Shown here piece after piece: positions 1 through 11,409 of a DNA stretch of 64,000 nt. This stretch comes from Puccinellia tenuiflora (taxonomy: Eukaryota > Streptophyta > Magnoliopsida > Poales > Poaceae), in the NCBI GenBank assembly GCA_012064385.1, contig QRDG01000816.1:938596-1002595 (forward strand), read 5' to 3'. The position numbers and the translations under genes are program-made. Below the pieces are notes generated by a model. It made no database searches, was not told the origin of the DNA, and saw only the letters and a program-made list of their open reading frames with translations. Numbering within the stretch: position 1 is the stretch's first letter; every line of letters begins with the position of its first letter.

Positions 1-10
1 TAAATCATGT

Positions 11-1480
11 GTGTTTGAATATTATAGTAAACATCCTCCTACTCACAAGGGTACCATTCAGACAACTGATGGTACAAAACAGCCTGTTGTCGGGATTGGC
101 ACAGTAAAGTGTACTCCCAACATCTCTCTATCCTCGGTTTTGCATGTGCCAGTGTTTCCTGTCAATTTGGTCTCTTTAAGTGCCCTAATTGATCAAATAG
201 ACTGTCGAGTGACTCTTGACAAGTTCAGTTGCTTGATTCAGGAGCGACAGACGAGGCAGATGGTTGGGACTGGCACCAGGCGTAGAGGGCTTTGGTACAT
301 GGACAAGGGCGGGCAGCCGGATTTGGTGTATGCTGCAACCATGGAGGACAAGGAGAAGCGGGCGATGATCCATCACTGTAGGATGGGACACGTCTCTTTT
401 GATAAAATGAGTAGAATATTTCCAGATGTTATGTGTGGAATAGGCAAAGGCAAGTTGTCCTGTGATGCTTGCGAGTATGCTAAACACACAAGAGCCTCCT
501 ATGTTAGCAAGGGGCTTAGGAGTATATCTCCATTTATGCTTATTCATTCTGATGTTTGGACCTGCCCTGTGGTGTCAGTGAATGGAATGAAGTACTTTGT
601 TACCTTCATCGATTGTTATTCTCGTATGACATGGGTTTACTTGATGCGTCATAAGGATGAGGTGTTTCAGTGCTTTCAGAACTTCCATGCATATGTGAAG
701 AACCAGTTTCAGGTACAGGTGCAGGTGATCAGGTCTGACAATGGCACAGAGTATGTGAACACTACCTTTGGGTCCTTCTTGTCCGACCAAGGTATTCTTC
801 ATCAAACGTCTTGCCCAGATACACCTCCCCAAAATGGTGTGGCGGAGGGGAAAAATCGTCATATTTTGGAAGTTGCTCGCTCGTTGATGTACACGATGAA
901 TGTTCCCAAGTTCTTGTGGAGTGAAGCAGTCATGACAGCCACATACTTGATCAACCGGACACCTTCCAGGATATTAGGTATGAAATCCCCATGTGAGTTG
1001 TTGTTCGGAGAAAATAAGTTTGTTGTTCCTCCAAAGTTATTTGGCAGTACCTGTTTTGTTCGGGATCATAGGCCATCTACCGGGAAGTTAGATCCACGGG
1101 CAGTGAAATGTGTGTTTCTGGGTTATTCGTCAAGTCAGCAGGGGTATAAATGTTGGAGTCCCTCTGCTAAACGCATGTTTGTAAGTATGGATGTCACATT
1201 CCGGGAATCTGAGCCATTCTATGGTGAACCGACTGATTTGAGTCTTCTGTTTGCAGAGCTTGACCATCTACACTCTATGATAGATGGTCATGAGGGGGAG
1301 AAGCTTGTTGGTGAGTCTGTGAGCACTAACACTCATGATGATATGCAGACTCAGATCCCGGTCCAGCCAACAGTGGAGGTCCAGGTCCAACCAACAGTGG
1401 ATACAACAGTGGAGGTCCAGGTCCAGCCAACAGTGGATACAATTCAAATTGGTTCTCTCCAGGTTCCGGTCCGGGATTGA
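11..1480 (+). pseudogene. copia GAG-pre-integrase and integrase domains (partial polyprotein)
   Basis: This is an open frame of 489 codons. Its first ATG is internal to the polyprotein, whose start is outside the window. Around residues 120-165 there is an H-x-R-MGH ... CDACEYAK zinc-binding region (HHCC type). The integrase core follows: HSDVW (first catalytic Asp), RSDNGTEY (second Asp) and, about 36 residues on, NGVAEGKNRH (Glu). Most copia copies have AER at that place; here it reads AEG. The C-terminal LFGSTCFVRDHRP and KCVFLGYSS region is typical of copia integrase ends. The frame closes in a Val/Gln/Pro repeat (VEVQVQPTVDT, twice) just before the RT deletion. Integrase would insert element cDNA; this copy cannot make an intact polyprotein. 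Confidence 0.85.
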
Positions 1481-1522
1481 TGGTCTCAGAATCCCCTAGT
1501 ATACTCTAGACGTCATTCACAT

Positions 1523-2692
1523 GTGCAGGGGGAGCAACAAGAAGATGATACGAGTTCAACTGACGTGCTATTTGTGGTATGCAGACTGAAGAAATCCTTA
1601 TACGGACTAAAACAATCGCCAAGAGCATGGTTTGATAGGTTCAGACGTGCTATTTGTGGTATGGGGTATGGTCAATGTAATGGTGACCACACTATGTTCT
1701 ACAAACACTCTGATCGAAAAATCACAATTCTTGCAGTGTATGTGGATGACATTATCATCACTGGAGATGATCAGGAAGAAATAAAGAGAGTAAAGGTGTG
1801 CCTGAGTAAGGAGTTTGAGGTAAAAGATTTGGGCAACCTAAAATACTTTTTTGACATAGAGGTGGCCCGGACAGAGAAGGGAATATCTTTGTGCCAACGG
1901 AAATACACCTTAGATCTCTTGAGTGACACGGGCATGATGGGAAGTCGTGCAGCACCCACCCCAATTGAACAAAATCATCAAGTAACAGCACAATCAGGTG
2001 AGCTAGTGAGCAAGGAAGATTATCAGAAACTAGTTGGAAGATTATTGTACTTATGCCACACTAGGCCTGACATTACATACGCAGTGGGTGTAGTGAGCAG
2101 ATATATGCATGAACCAAAAAGTGGGCATCTTGATATAGTACACAGAATCTTGAGGTACTTGAAAGGGACTCCGGGAAAGGGGTTGTGGTTTGCAAAGAGT
2201 GGACATCTTGAGGTGGATGGCTATAGTGACTCAGACTGGGCTGGTTGTCAAGACGATTGAAGATCAACATCAGGCTATTGTGTGTTTGTGGGAGGAAATT
2301 TGGTGTCTTGGAGAAGCAGGAAACAGTCAGTTGTGTCTAGATGAATAGCAGAAGCTGAGTATAGAGCCCTATCCCAAGGGTTGAGTGAGATGCTCTGGGT
2401 AAAGCACATTCTGAGCGAGTTGAAACTTCTGAGGAATGGGCCCTTGAGAGTGTGGTGTGATAATCAATCAGCTATCAGTATTGCAAATAACCCAGTTCAA
2501 CATGATAGGACGAAACATGTGGAAATTGATCGTTTCTTTATTAAAGAGAAAATTGATGCTGGGATCATCAGTCTTACTCATGTTAGCTCTGGACAGCAGT
2601 TTGCAGATTGCCTGACAAAGGGACTAGGAACTAAGGATTGTAACTTGGCACGTGACAAGATGGGGTTGATAGATATCTACCATCCATCTTGA
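1523..2692 (+). pseudogene. copia reverse transcriptase (truncated) and RNase H, with in-frame stops
   Basis: RT starts abruptly at VCRLKKSLYGLKQSPRAWF (from about 1575), so its N-terminal third is missing. The catalytic box LAVYVDDIIITGDD is present (about 1730-1770). RNase H motifs follow: YSDSDWAGC, EAEYRALSQG, WCDNQSAISIA and HVEIDRFFIKEKI, ending IYHPS-stop at 2692. The same frame is closed by TGA at 2258-2260, where the family normally has Arg, and by TGA at 2342-2344. A 20-bp direct repeat at 1562-1581 and 1644-1663 marks the deletion junction. Family and order are certain; the copy is non-functional. Confidence 0.9.
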
Positions 2693-2699
2693 GGGGGAG

Positions 2700-2855
2700 T
2701 GTTGAACCGGCCCAGCCCCTAAAAGGGCCCAGCCCATGTATGTGACCTAGAAGGGGAGGAGCTAGAGCAGAATCAGGTTTCAATCCACCCTCAGCCGCCA
2801 TAAACACACGCATAGGGACAGACACTGTCTCAGGCAATGCTCCTGGGAGTCAACA
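2700..2855 (+). repeat. copia 3' LTR (short)
   Basis: The LTR begins TGTTGAACCGG directly after the stop codon and a GAGGGGGAG polypurine tract (2691-2699). The best palindromic end is TCAACA at 2850-2855, giving about 156 bp. Because no 5' LTR is in the window, the right border is inferred; a CA at about 2926 is the alternative. Confidence 0.6.
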
Positions 2856-3359
2856 TATATATATACGTTGATTATAGCATTGATAACGTTCTCATATCTG
2901 GGAAACCAATCTATTGGTCTCTATCATAAAAAAGATCCACGGATCAAATCATGTGATCCGCGAACTGCAGACAATTGTCGAAGACTGCCAGACGCCTGGT
3001 ATATCTCGCATGATGAACATGCAGCGGCAGCTCACACGAAGGGTACGGGGTGACTGGCCGCTGCTACGGGAAGATGACACAAGCAAGGGAATATGGCGGT
3101 GGTGTCGGCTCGAATGGAGGAAGAACAAGGTGATTAGGATTTACGAATGGTACCCGAGCGGTTTCAATCACGAGATGCGAGTTGAACAAGATTTTTATTT
3201 TTAGATTACACGGGCAAAATTAGTTAAAACAGAGAGAAAAAGACTAAACTACCCTTTTAAATTGATGGCTAGATTTGCTTGGTACTCCTACTTCCGCTTG
3301 AGGAGTACCAGGGTACTGTAAATTTTGCCATAATCTTCAGTCTGGATTTCTGAGATTAT
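2856..3359. other. Unassigned sequence after copia LTR
   Basis: There is a 96-codon plus-strand frame (2914-3204) but no recognisable domain, and codon choice gives no strong coding signal. A short inverted pair, TGGTACTCC / GGAGTACCA, lies at about 3280-3310. I see no gene here. Confidence 0.4.
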
Positions 3360-4195
3360 TTTCTTTCCCCTTGGACAAAAACTTGTCACACAAGGATGTG
3401 TTGGAGACAGAGAACATTCTTCAGCTATTTTATTTGCCGTTGTCCTAGCAGGCATATGATGAATTATTAGTGTTGCAAGCCAGGTTGATGACGATTCAAC
3501 TAAACCCTACGGGGAATGATGTGTGGCGCACGATCTAGCCGGGAGGCAAGTTTACCTCGAGTAGGTATTATCATCATGCTTCAGGAATGTACATGCAAGC
3601 AGCATTTTTAAGTGGATTTGGGGGAGTTTTGTGATGCTTCGGATCAAAGTATTTGCATGCCTTATGATAAGTGATTGTCTCAATATGAGGGATATGCTAA
3701 GAATGAGGCATTGCAATGTCACTAACATCTTTCATTGTGTGTTTAAGTCCGGGACAGCATAAAGAGGATTGAACTCATCTCTTCTTTCATTGTAACTTCA
3801 GCATCAGGATCTGGAAAAGGTTGAGTGGCAACCGGATAGTAATTTTGAGGGGGTCTTTCATAGAACCAGGAGAAGATTTGATAAGCCTTTTTTCACAGAG
3901 GTGGTTATACTTGCTGCCTGGCATATCTGGAAGCAGAGAAATGCAGCTATTTTTCAGAACGTGATGCCTACTTTCAGGTCATGGAGAGGAGCCTTTATTC
4001 ATGATGCCACATTACATGTGCACAGGGTTAAGGCTAAACGTTTAGACTCCTTCTCACAATGGATTGATGCCCTTTTGTAATTCCTTGTAAATATTTTTTC
4101 TTTCTTTCACTCTCTATACATAACTTTGGGTTTGAGTAATAATAAAATGCTGTGGGGTAATACCCTACAGTTCAGGTTCAAAAAAAACTAGTCCC
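3360..4195 (+). mobile_element. LINE, 5'-truncated 3' end
   Basis: Broken plus-strand frames match the last part of the ORF2 of the full LINE at 33211-40262. They contain the zinc-binding RT-associated segment (HKEDWTHLFFHCNFS-like) and the terminal region with AWHIWKQRN and SWRGAFIHDATLH. The 3' UTR ends in TAATAATAAAATGCTGTGGGG and a short A run at about 4183-4190, like the 3' end of the intact LINE. Several stops and frame shifts show that it is an old, dead-on-arrival copy. Confidence 0.75.
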
Positions 4196-4208
4196 ATATT
4201 GTAGGACC

Positions 4209-4405
4209 TGTGTTAGCTATTGCAGCCATTATAGCCTCCACTGCAACATCACAATCTGAGTAAAGTTCGAACGCCAATTGGCACCAGTTAAGAATCATTT
4301 GAAGGCCATACAAACAAGATATAGCAGCTCTGCTTCTCTATGTCCAATCCAGATCATACGTCAGAGTGAATTTGAGTGGATGATAGGTGGCCCCAGTTGC
4401 GGTCA
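4209..4405 (-). pseudogene. RNase H-like (RVT_3 type) remnant
   Basis: On the minus strand a frame reads GLQMILNWCQLAFELYSDCD followed by AVEAIMAAIAN. This resembles the plant RNase H-like domain found at the end of many LINEs, including the acidic residue in the E-x-SDC motif. No start, stop or neighbouring exon could be placed, so it is a domain relic of a LINE or of an RNase H-like host gene. Confidence 0.45.
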
Positions 4406-4739
4406 ACGTCGTAGAACTACCAGATGACATGGGACTTCCTCACCATCTTCCCTCACGTTCATGCATTGCAAATTCCATAAAAATGGCATTCAACAAAGAT
4501 TTTTTTCTCGAGTTCATTCACTTTCCGATTGTGATTATGAACTGGTCCAGAAAAATCATTCACGAAATAATGCATAGTCTGGTAATATTTTGCTCATATT
4601 AATAGTTATGGATGCATGTGGATGGACATTTGTATGTTATTTAATAATTACACTATGTTTATTTATTTATTTAATACTTTGCATCGGAAAGGATCGCATC
4701 AAAATATTTGGCAATACTCTCTTTTTCTTTGCCAAAAAA

Positions 4740-5580
4740 AAAGCTTGCTCTTATGAAAGTTTATTTTGAGACCCGGCAATTTCTCAAACAAAAAGGATAG
4801 TATAAGTTTCATATTCGCTTTGTCAAGGTCATGTCCAAGAAATAAAATGGTATTATCCGCGTATCGTAGAATAGATACCCCTCCTTTTCAAATACGTAGG
4901 TGCGTTACCAATCCTCCAAATTGGATGTCTTCCTATTCCCTTGCAATAAGCACAACCAATATATCTACAACTATATTAAAAAAATAGAAGATAATGGAGT
5001 CTTAGTCCATTCAAGGTGTCAAAATAATGCCAAATACCACCGTTCACAAGGATCCCAACGCTCCCCGTATGTAATGCTTGTTGCAAGAAAGATCATTTGA
5101 CTTTATCGTAGGCCCTTTCGAAGTCAATTTTAAAAAGCATCCTGTCATTTTTTTTCCTATGAATGGTTTCATGAATAACGACAACCCCCTCGAGAATGTT
5201 TCTTTCTGACATGAATGACAACCCGCTATGAGCAATATTAGTAACCCTATTTATTCCCACTTTGGTGAAAATTTTGCAACTAACATTAAGCAGACAAATC
5301 GATATGTATTGTTCAATTATATAGGCATTTCCATTTTGGGCAGATAGATTAAGTTAGCTTCACCTACAATCGTTCCTTCATCTTGTTCAAGTTGTAAAAT
5401 TCGTTTCTTTCTATGTTTGCCGTTTGCAATTAGGTGAAAATATCTCGTATTAGCCCCTCCCTATTTAATGTGATTTACCTTGGCACGTTGAGCCCATTTT
5501 GACTCTTCGTCTCGCCGTAGTTTTGCTAGACATTCATCCACCTCCTTCTTAACATTATGTTAATTTGGTAATGAGAAAAT
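4740..5580 (-). mobile_element. LINE reverse transcriptase remnant, antisense
   Basis: Read from 5580 downwards, broken frames give the linker RAKVNHIK-GGANTRYFHLIAN and GKHRKKRILQLEQDEGTIVGE. RT motif MLFKIDFEKAYDKVKW-like sequence appears near 5150-5080. This is the order of a plant L1-type ORF2. Multiple indels and stops are present, and both the endonuclease and the 3' tail are missing. Confidence 0.7.
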
Positions 5581-5659
5581 GTCATAATCCTTGTGAACAT
5601 GAATGTCGGGAACGGATGCACACAACGTATATCCCTGATCTATGAGAAATAGGGAAGCC

Positions 5660-5795
5660 CTCTCAAAATCCGTTATTTTGGTGTTATAGCGGAGGAGCTA
5701 AATGGTGCTATAACGGGAAATTGTACAACAATTCTAGTTAGTGTCACCTTACTTAAAACATTATAGTGTGCTATTTAAAACCATCAGACAAAATG
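5660..5795. mobile_element. Possible hAT-type MITE relic
   Basis: GTTATAGCGGAGGAGC ... GCTATAACGGG and, at the right, ATAGTGTGCTATTTAAAACC resemble the TATAGCG-rich ends of small non-autonomous hAT elements in grasses. Terminal repeats are imperfect and no 8-bp duplication is convincing. The rest of 5800-6274 shows no gene and is probably bHLH 3' flank. Confidence 0.3.
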
Positions 5796-6274
5796 ATCAA
5801 AGGTGAGCTTTCTAGGCCTGTCAGGGAAGCACCATCCATTTTAGCCCTTTATGTACTACTCACTTTGTCTCTCAAAGAGCCTTTTCAATCTGAAAGAAGG
5901 CGGTCAAAATTGAAGCATAACATATTTTAAAAGTTAATAAAGTATCCAAATAAAATTACAACAATTAATATGTGTCACCTGTTATTACAATCAAGTTGTG
6001 TAATATATGATTAGTTCTGTTTCGCTTCCTCTCAATGTTATCTGATCCTCTTATTCTCTAATGAACCTGAAGAATGAATCCAAATCTTCAAGCACTCATT
6101 CCAAAGATTCATCTATCCATATACCAAATGCAGCTACACCTATATGCTATTGAGTCATGACTCATGAGGGTTGTGGTTTGACGCTTAATTAGGACCATAT
6201 TTAATTGTATGTTGCTAATTAATTAAACTAACCACCAGAGAGCAAGTACTGGTCAATCTCTGCTGTGTGTGTAA

Positions 6275-8712
6275 CTACCGGAAAGCTGCACCGAACGGAT
6301 TCCAGAAATCAACGACCGGTGTCTCGCTGGCCACCGCGAAGGTGCTCGATATCGGGACTAGGCACAGCCCCCGGCCGGTGAGGTCTCTCTTCTGCGCCGC
6401 CACCTCGTCTTCGTTCGTCGACTTGTCCGCCATCGTCAACGAACTCTGAAACGAATCAAGGAGATAAGAGCAGGCGTAAGTTGACGGATGATGATCCATA
6501 GCAATATGTGTGCAAAGGTGACGCGACATGTGGTAGGTTACCTTGGAGTGGGGCACTTGTTGCTGATTCTTTAGGTAAGGAGCACTATGTGCCTGCACAT
6601 ATAGAACCATGATGTATTAGGTGGCGACAAATATATTGCATACCATGTAGCACGAGTCAGATTGTAGTCTATCTGCTGTTTTTTTTCCGCCAGGGGTTTA
6701 CTCTATGTGGATTGTACGATGTACAAATTAACGACGTGCAATTTGACTAAAAACTAGAGTTGGTGCAACAAGGTGTTCAGTTTTTCAAGACCAATATTTC
6801 TACGTGTATATGATTAAAGGAGCTAGGACAATAATTAAGCTGCAGCTAGATGCGCACTTACACCAACTTGGACGTGGAGGAACTTGATGTACTCGATCGT
6901 CTCATGGAGCACTGATGCCGTGTCCGTCTGCACGCATGCACGCACGCCGATGTTCATCCATCGATTTTTTTATCATGAGAAATTAGGTGTGCATCTTATT
7001 TACAAAAGTAGCTAGCTCCTCTGCAGCAATCCTTATAATCTTTTCTGCTAGAAGAAGATAAGATACATGCAATGTATGTTTGTGCATGTAAGTGCAGGCT
7101 TAACAAAAATAAGGAGTCCACTTGCCTTGCCAAAAGGGGAGACTAGTTGTTGGAGTGCTGTGACTCTGTCTCCTAGCTTCTCTTTCCTCACCTGAAAGAA
7201 CATATTCAACTTATGTTTGAGCTAATTAACTAGGTTTATCACCACCAGCTACCAGGTATCTGTACCTTGAAGGTCGGCAATGGTGATGGTGGTGTCTCGG
7301 TTCTCTTTTTCTTGAGCAGCGGTGTTGGCGTGGCCCTCGTCTTCTTAGTGAGGGTGGAGGTTGAGTCTCCTACTCCTTCCGATGCATTCTAGAAATACAA
7401 TGAAATCAGAGAACTGCACAAACAATATCTGAAAAGTCCCTATTTCAGTCCATAATCTCAGACACCAGATTCGCTTCGAGATTAGAGATTAGAGCCATAT
7501 TATTTGGATCTAAAGAGTCATCAAAATCGTCTGCGCGATAATTTAAGTCGAACCTCATGCCCTCAGAGCAAAAACAAACAATTTCCTACTGATTTTGTAG
7601 AATTACATAAAACAGTTTAATTTCCGCAGGAGGTAATCCCCAAAATTGCCGCGCACTCTACTTGTATCGCGTGTAAAGACTAAATATACAAGCGTCTACT
7701 TGAGTCATGTCATACGAACAGTTGTAAACTGTAAACACAACAAAGATACTAGTGTGTATATATATGTGCATACATATACCAACCTTTGTGGCAAGGCTTG
7801 CCAACCTAGATTCCGGCGCTGGCGGTGTTCCAGCAGCCGCTTCGAGGCTTGCGTCGTATGCCGCAGAGTCAAACCCTGTGGAAGGGTTCCAAAACGGCGT
7901 GTTGATGCTGGTGATGCTTGCTGCAGCCGCCTGGCACGTCGCCGGTGCTGGGTACCGCTGGAACACGGCCGCTGGTGAATTAGGTTTCCCCGCAGCAGAC
8001 GGTTCCGTGAGACTTCTCAGCAGCGAGGACGACCGGGGATTACCACCATAGGTAGAAGACACCGGCGAGGAGAGCAGCTCGAACCCAAGTGTGGACAGGA
8101 ACTGGTAATTCTGGTGATGGTGGTGATCTTGTAGCTGCAGCATCATGCTGCTGTTATTATTTGATGATGAGGGGCTCACGAGACTTGGTGGGTTGGCATG
8201 AGCTTGATCGCTTCTGGAGCTCATGTACCCAGAGAGTCCAGATCCATCCCTAAACGAGAGCAAAAAAATCATAGATCATCAGAAATTCCCCATGCGATCA
8301 TGAACTTTTCACGGGAATAAAGCTTAGCGCCAGAATTAATTGTACGCATAACGCATGCATATAGGGTTTATATATATGGGGGAAAGTTGTAACTAATTAA
8401 GCGAACTCACAAGAAAGGCTGGTTCCAGCCAGCAGACATGATGGCTGGATCGCCGACGCCGGCGGGTTCTTGGAAAGTGATGGAGCTGGCGGTGGCGAGC
8501 GAGTTCGATCTAGGGGACTCTGCTGACCATGCGCTGACCCCGTGCATCTCCGGTGTCGAGCAAGAAGGCACCTGGGGCGCCACGGCCGTGCTCCACCAGT
8601 GATCGCCACCGCGGGTGACAGGGACACCGCCGATCGTGGTACCGGCGCCGTTGTACATGGACGCAGGCGTCGTAGCTGCAGCACGGATAATTTCCTGCCC
8701 GTGATCTGCCAT
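6275..8712 (-). CDS. bHLH transcription factor, bHLH110/112/123-like clade
   Basis: This is a seven-exon gene of 414 residues, joined 8712-8411, 8249-7784, 7388-7266, 7191-7126, 6927-6862, 6592-6542 and 6445-6275. All junctions keep frame; every intron is GT-AG except the fourth, which starts GC (AAG|GCAAGT). The protein begins MADHGQEI and has a Ser/His/Gln-rich first half (SSSNNNSS, DHHHHQNYQ). At about residues 295-341 it carries PSPLPTFKVRKEKLGDRV, LQQLVSPFGK and TDTASVLHETIEYIKFL. These are the helix-loop-helix of a plant subfamily whose basic region lacks the canonical H-E-R residues. A family-typical RGLCLVPIS motif lies near the C terminus. Known members regulate stress and root or development programmes in the nucleus; the target here is unknown. 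The start is the first ATG after a TATA box at the expected distance. The model is intact and probably expressed. Confidence 0.92.
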
Positions 8713-8930
8713 TTTGCTATCTTGCTTTGGTGTGTTTGGGTAGTGGTGGGGAGTTGAGTACTGGCTACGAGAAATGAGTAAGGCGTAGTAGTGCGTAGTG
8801 CAATATAGGAACTAAATATGAGAGTTTTCTTTTGATAAAGACTAAATATGAGAGTATATGCTAATTGTTCAAAGTGATTAAGTACAGGTGAGTCTGTGGA
8901 ATGTATGGAAAGGTGGAGGGGCTGACGTGG

Positions 8931-8937
8931 TTTTATA
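8931..8937 (-). promoter_or_regulatory. TATA box of the bHLH gene
   Basis: The minus strand reads GTATAAAACCACGTCAGCC, placing TATAAAA about 220 bp before the ATG. CACGTC, a G-box/ACGT-core-like site, sits just downstream of it. Transcription would start near 8900, leaving a 5' UTR of roughly 190 bp. Confidence 0.6.
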
Positions 8938-9159
8938 CAGACCGTTGGGTAGGAAAGTAGAGAGATGAAGAAGAAGACGAAGAGAATTTTAGGTTTTGTG
9001 ACCACCAGGAGGAAAAGTTGGTCTGTCATCGACAGTCTGACCTTGACATTATCGCATGCCATCTGGTGCAGATGGTGGCATCATTTGCGGTCACGCGACA
9101 ACTGAGATCGATAGCTACAGAAGTAAGAGAGAACTGTCTGGAAGGTCTACCCCCCACCC

Positions 9160-9622
9160 TTGCAAATGTCAGACAGAAACGGCTAGGCATATCCTCTTTG
9201 AGTGTCGCTTTTCTAGACGCATCTGATGGCACCATCTTGGCTTTCATGTTCGTCCCTGCTGCAATCCTTGGAGCTGGTCGCCCTACGGTGCTATAGTATT
9301 GTCACGCCCTGGCAGCTGCGCCAACGGAGCAACCCAACGGATTGAAGTCGGCCATCGTTCTCATGGCTTGGGAACTCTGGAAGGAGAGGAATGCAAGAGT
9401 TTTCAACAACCAATTCTCAACGCCGCTGGACCTCTTCCAGAAAATCAAAAACGAGAGCAGGAACTGGGTGCTTGCGGGCGCTAAGCATTTAACTGAAATT
9501 ATCTTTTAGGAGCATGGCCTGAATGGCCTTTTTCTTATTTGGCCTAGGCCTCAGCATATGTTTTCCTTCTTTACCAATATAAAGGGTACAGCTTTTGCCT
9601 CGTTTAAAAAAAAAAAAAAAAA
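9160..9622 (+). mobile_element. LINE 3' end (5'-truncated), upstream of the bHLH promoter
   Basis: A plus-strand frame with one or two breaks reads ETARHILFECRFSRRI, then SAIVLMAWELWKERNARVF and NWVLAGAKHLTEIIF-stop (stop at about 9508). This is the zinc-finger RT-associated tail of a plant LINE ORF2. A short 3' UTR ends in an A tract at 9605-9621. It lies about 230 bp upstream of the bHLH TATA box and could influence that promoter. The exact 5' break and target duplication were not resolved. Confidence 0.75.
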
Positions 9623-9789
9623 GAGAGAAAGGTTTTAGCTTGTCATGGCTACTTTTTACGAAGAGATATGCTAGCATGTATATTGAACGATCTCAGCATG
9701 TGTGAATTGCTAATGTGCAATGCATGGTGTCTCTGCAAGTATTGTCACAAATAAAAGATCGATAAGAGAAATTTTAAGATGCCCCAAAA

Positions 9790-10630
9790 TCCAGGGGCTT
9801 TTTCGGCTAATGAGACTTTGATCTCGAAGCCTTCGAAGTATCTTTTTGATAGGTGCCTCTATTTAGGTTGTGTTATAAATGCTCTGGCAAAACCTATTGA
9901 TGGGATAGGCGAAACCGTAGCTTCGGAATGCTGAAGGCATACTTTCTCACAAGACTGAAATTTTATGTTTTGGTCAATAAAAATATGATGGGAACGATTC
10001 AAAGAATTATTTCGTTGTCAATGAGGGTTCTTCCTTTCCGATATTTGGTATGTTCCTATTTAATTTCGCAAACAAAATACTAGTGGATGACTACTTTGAA
10101 AGAAAGTTGGATTGTTGGATGGGAAAATTGATATCATATGGTGATCACCCTGTACTCATTAATTCCTTGCTTACCAATTCACCGATGTTTATGCTATCCT
10201 TTTTTGATATACCCATGGGGGTAAGGAAGAGGCTATATATTTTCAGATCGAGACTCTTTTGGTAGATCGATGGCCATAAAAGAAAGTATAGAGCAACTAA
10301 ATGGTACATGATATACCAAGCAGAAGATCAAGGCAGGCTAGGAGTGGAGGTGTTAGACATGAAAAAAAATCATAAGTGGTTTCTTTAACTTTTAAACAAG
10401 TAAGGGGTGTGGCTAGAGTTGTTGCAAAATAAATACCTCTCTAAATTTTTTATCTCGGGTCAAATCAAAACCAATGTACTCTCCTTCTTGGACAGGTTTA
10501 ATAAGGGTTATAGAGGATCGATTTGATAGAGGGTCCTTTGATGTTAGGAATAGGTTGAACACCCGTTTTTGCTAGGATATTTGGCTCAGAGATTTGCCAC
10601 TATCTCTTCAATACCCATCCCTATAAAACA
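9790..10630 (+). mobile_element. LINE RT C-terminal remnant
   Basis: Frames from 10050 read KLDCWMGKLISYGDHPVLIN, then FMLSFFDIPMGVRKRL and, after a stop, TKWYMIYQAEDQGRLGVEVL. This is the post-RT linker of plant L1-type ORF2. Many stops are present. It is probably continuous with the decayed repeats that follow up to 12430. Confidence 0.7.
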
Positions 10631-10639
10631 TAGTGAAAT

Positions 10640-11407
10640 TAGAAAAAGTTTTTGTGGGGAGTGTTATGTTGGAAGCTCCGCTAAATACATATTTAAGAAG
10701 GGTTTTGGGTGTAAATGAATGGACAAGATGGTTACATTTAGTACAGCTGTTGATGGACGTTGAGTTATTAGTTGAACTAGAATTATTCAATTGGAAGTCA
10801 AAATCATCCGGTGTATTTATGGTTAAATATATGTATATAGACTTTATGAATGTTCATAGTTGATTCCTCCGTAAACACATTTGAAAAATAAACGTACCAT
10901 TGAAAACAGAATTTCATGTGATTCGTTCACCGCAATGTGTTATTAACAAAAGATAATTTAGCCAAGAAGAATTGATAGAGAATAATAAGTATTTTTTTGG
11001 AACGTTCAATCTATTGCCCCCCCCCCCCCCCCGAAATAGTGTCACAAACTTGAAAAACCGATGGAGGGAGAATGGATACGAAAGATAAATTCAAAATTCG
11101 TAAGGGAGTTTGTACTTGACTTTGGGCTATATGGAAAGTACGCAATTACTTTGCTAGTTTGTTTGCAGGTTATCACTTTGTCTGCTCACTGGATATGTAT
11201 GCAGTCCTATATCCAGCCAGTGGAGAAGTGGCGGGCTATGTATATTGGGTACACCGTTCGAAAATGGTTGCATGGAATTTTTACAAGTGGCGCGGCTAAA
11301 GGCTTGACAACAGAATGAAAGGCATGCTAATACAATGACGTTTCATGTTGTTATTTAGCTTTGAATGGTTGATTCATGTATCAATCTTATGTGGCTCATG
11401 AGTTGTA
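10640..11407 (+). repeat. Tandem duplication, unit 1 (LINE-derived)
   Basis: Landmarks shared with unit 2 are TCCGGTGTATTTATGG (about 10807), GTGTTATTAACAAAA (about 10936), TTGATAGAGAATAATAAG, GGAAAGTACGCAATGAC-like sequence (about 11135) and AAAATGGTTGCATGGAATTT (about 11260). Unit 1 has a run of 16 C at 11017-11032 where unit 2 has five. It has no MITE. Short frames (for example 11061-11318) are not convincing genes. Confidence 0.75.
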
Positions 11408-11409
11408 CT

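Larger units (their letters stand above)
1..2855 (+). mobile_element. Ty1/copia LTR retrotransposon, 3' portion (5' end outside window)
   Basis: Reading along the plus strand, the order is GAG-pre-integrase zinc region, integrase, reverse transcriptase, RNase H, a G-rich tract ending at 2699 and an LTR. Integrase before RT is the Ty1/copia order. The gag, protease, primer-binding site and 5' LTR lie before base 1. The copy is dead: the N-terminal part of RT is deleted and at least two in-frame stops lie in the RT/RNase H frame. It may extend past 2855 if the true LTR end is the CA at about 2926; I chose 2855 because TGTTGA at 2700 and TCAACA at 2850-2855 form an inverted terminal pair. Confidence 0.9.

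Noticed and set aside
8397..9062. 221-codon minus-strand frame overlapping the bHLH first exon
   Set aside because: Different frame from the exon that joins correctly to the bHLH gene. It includes promoter and 5' UTR sequence and has no domain.
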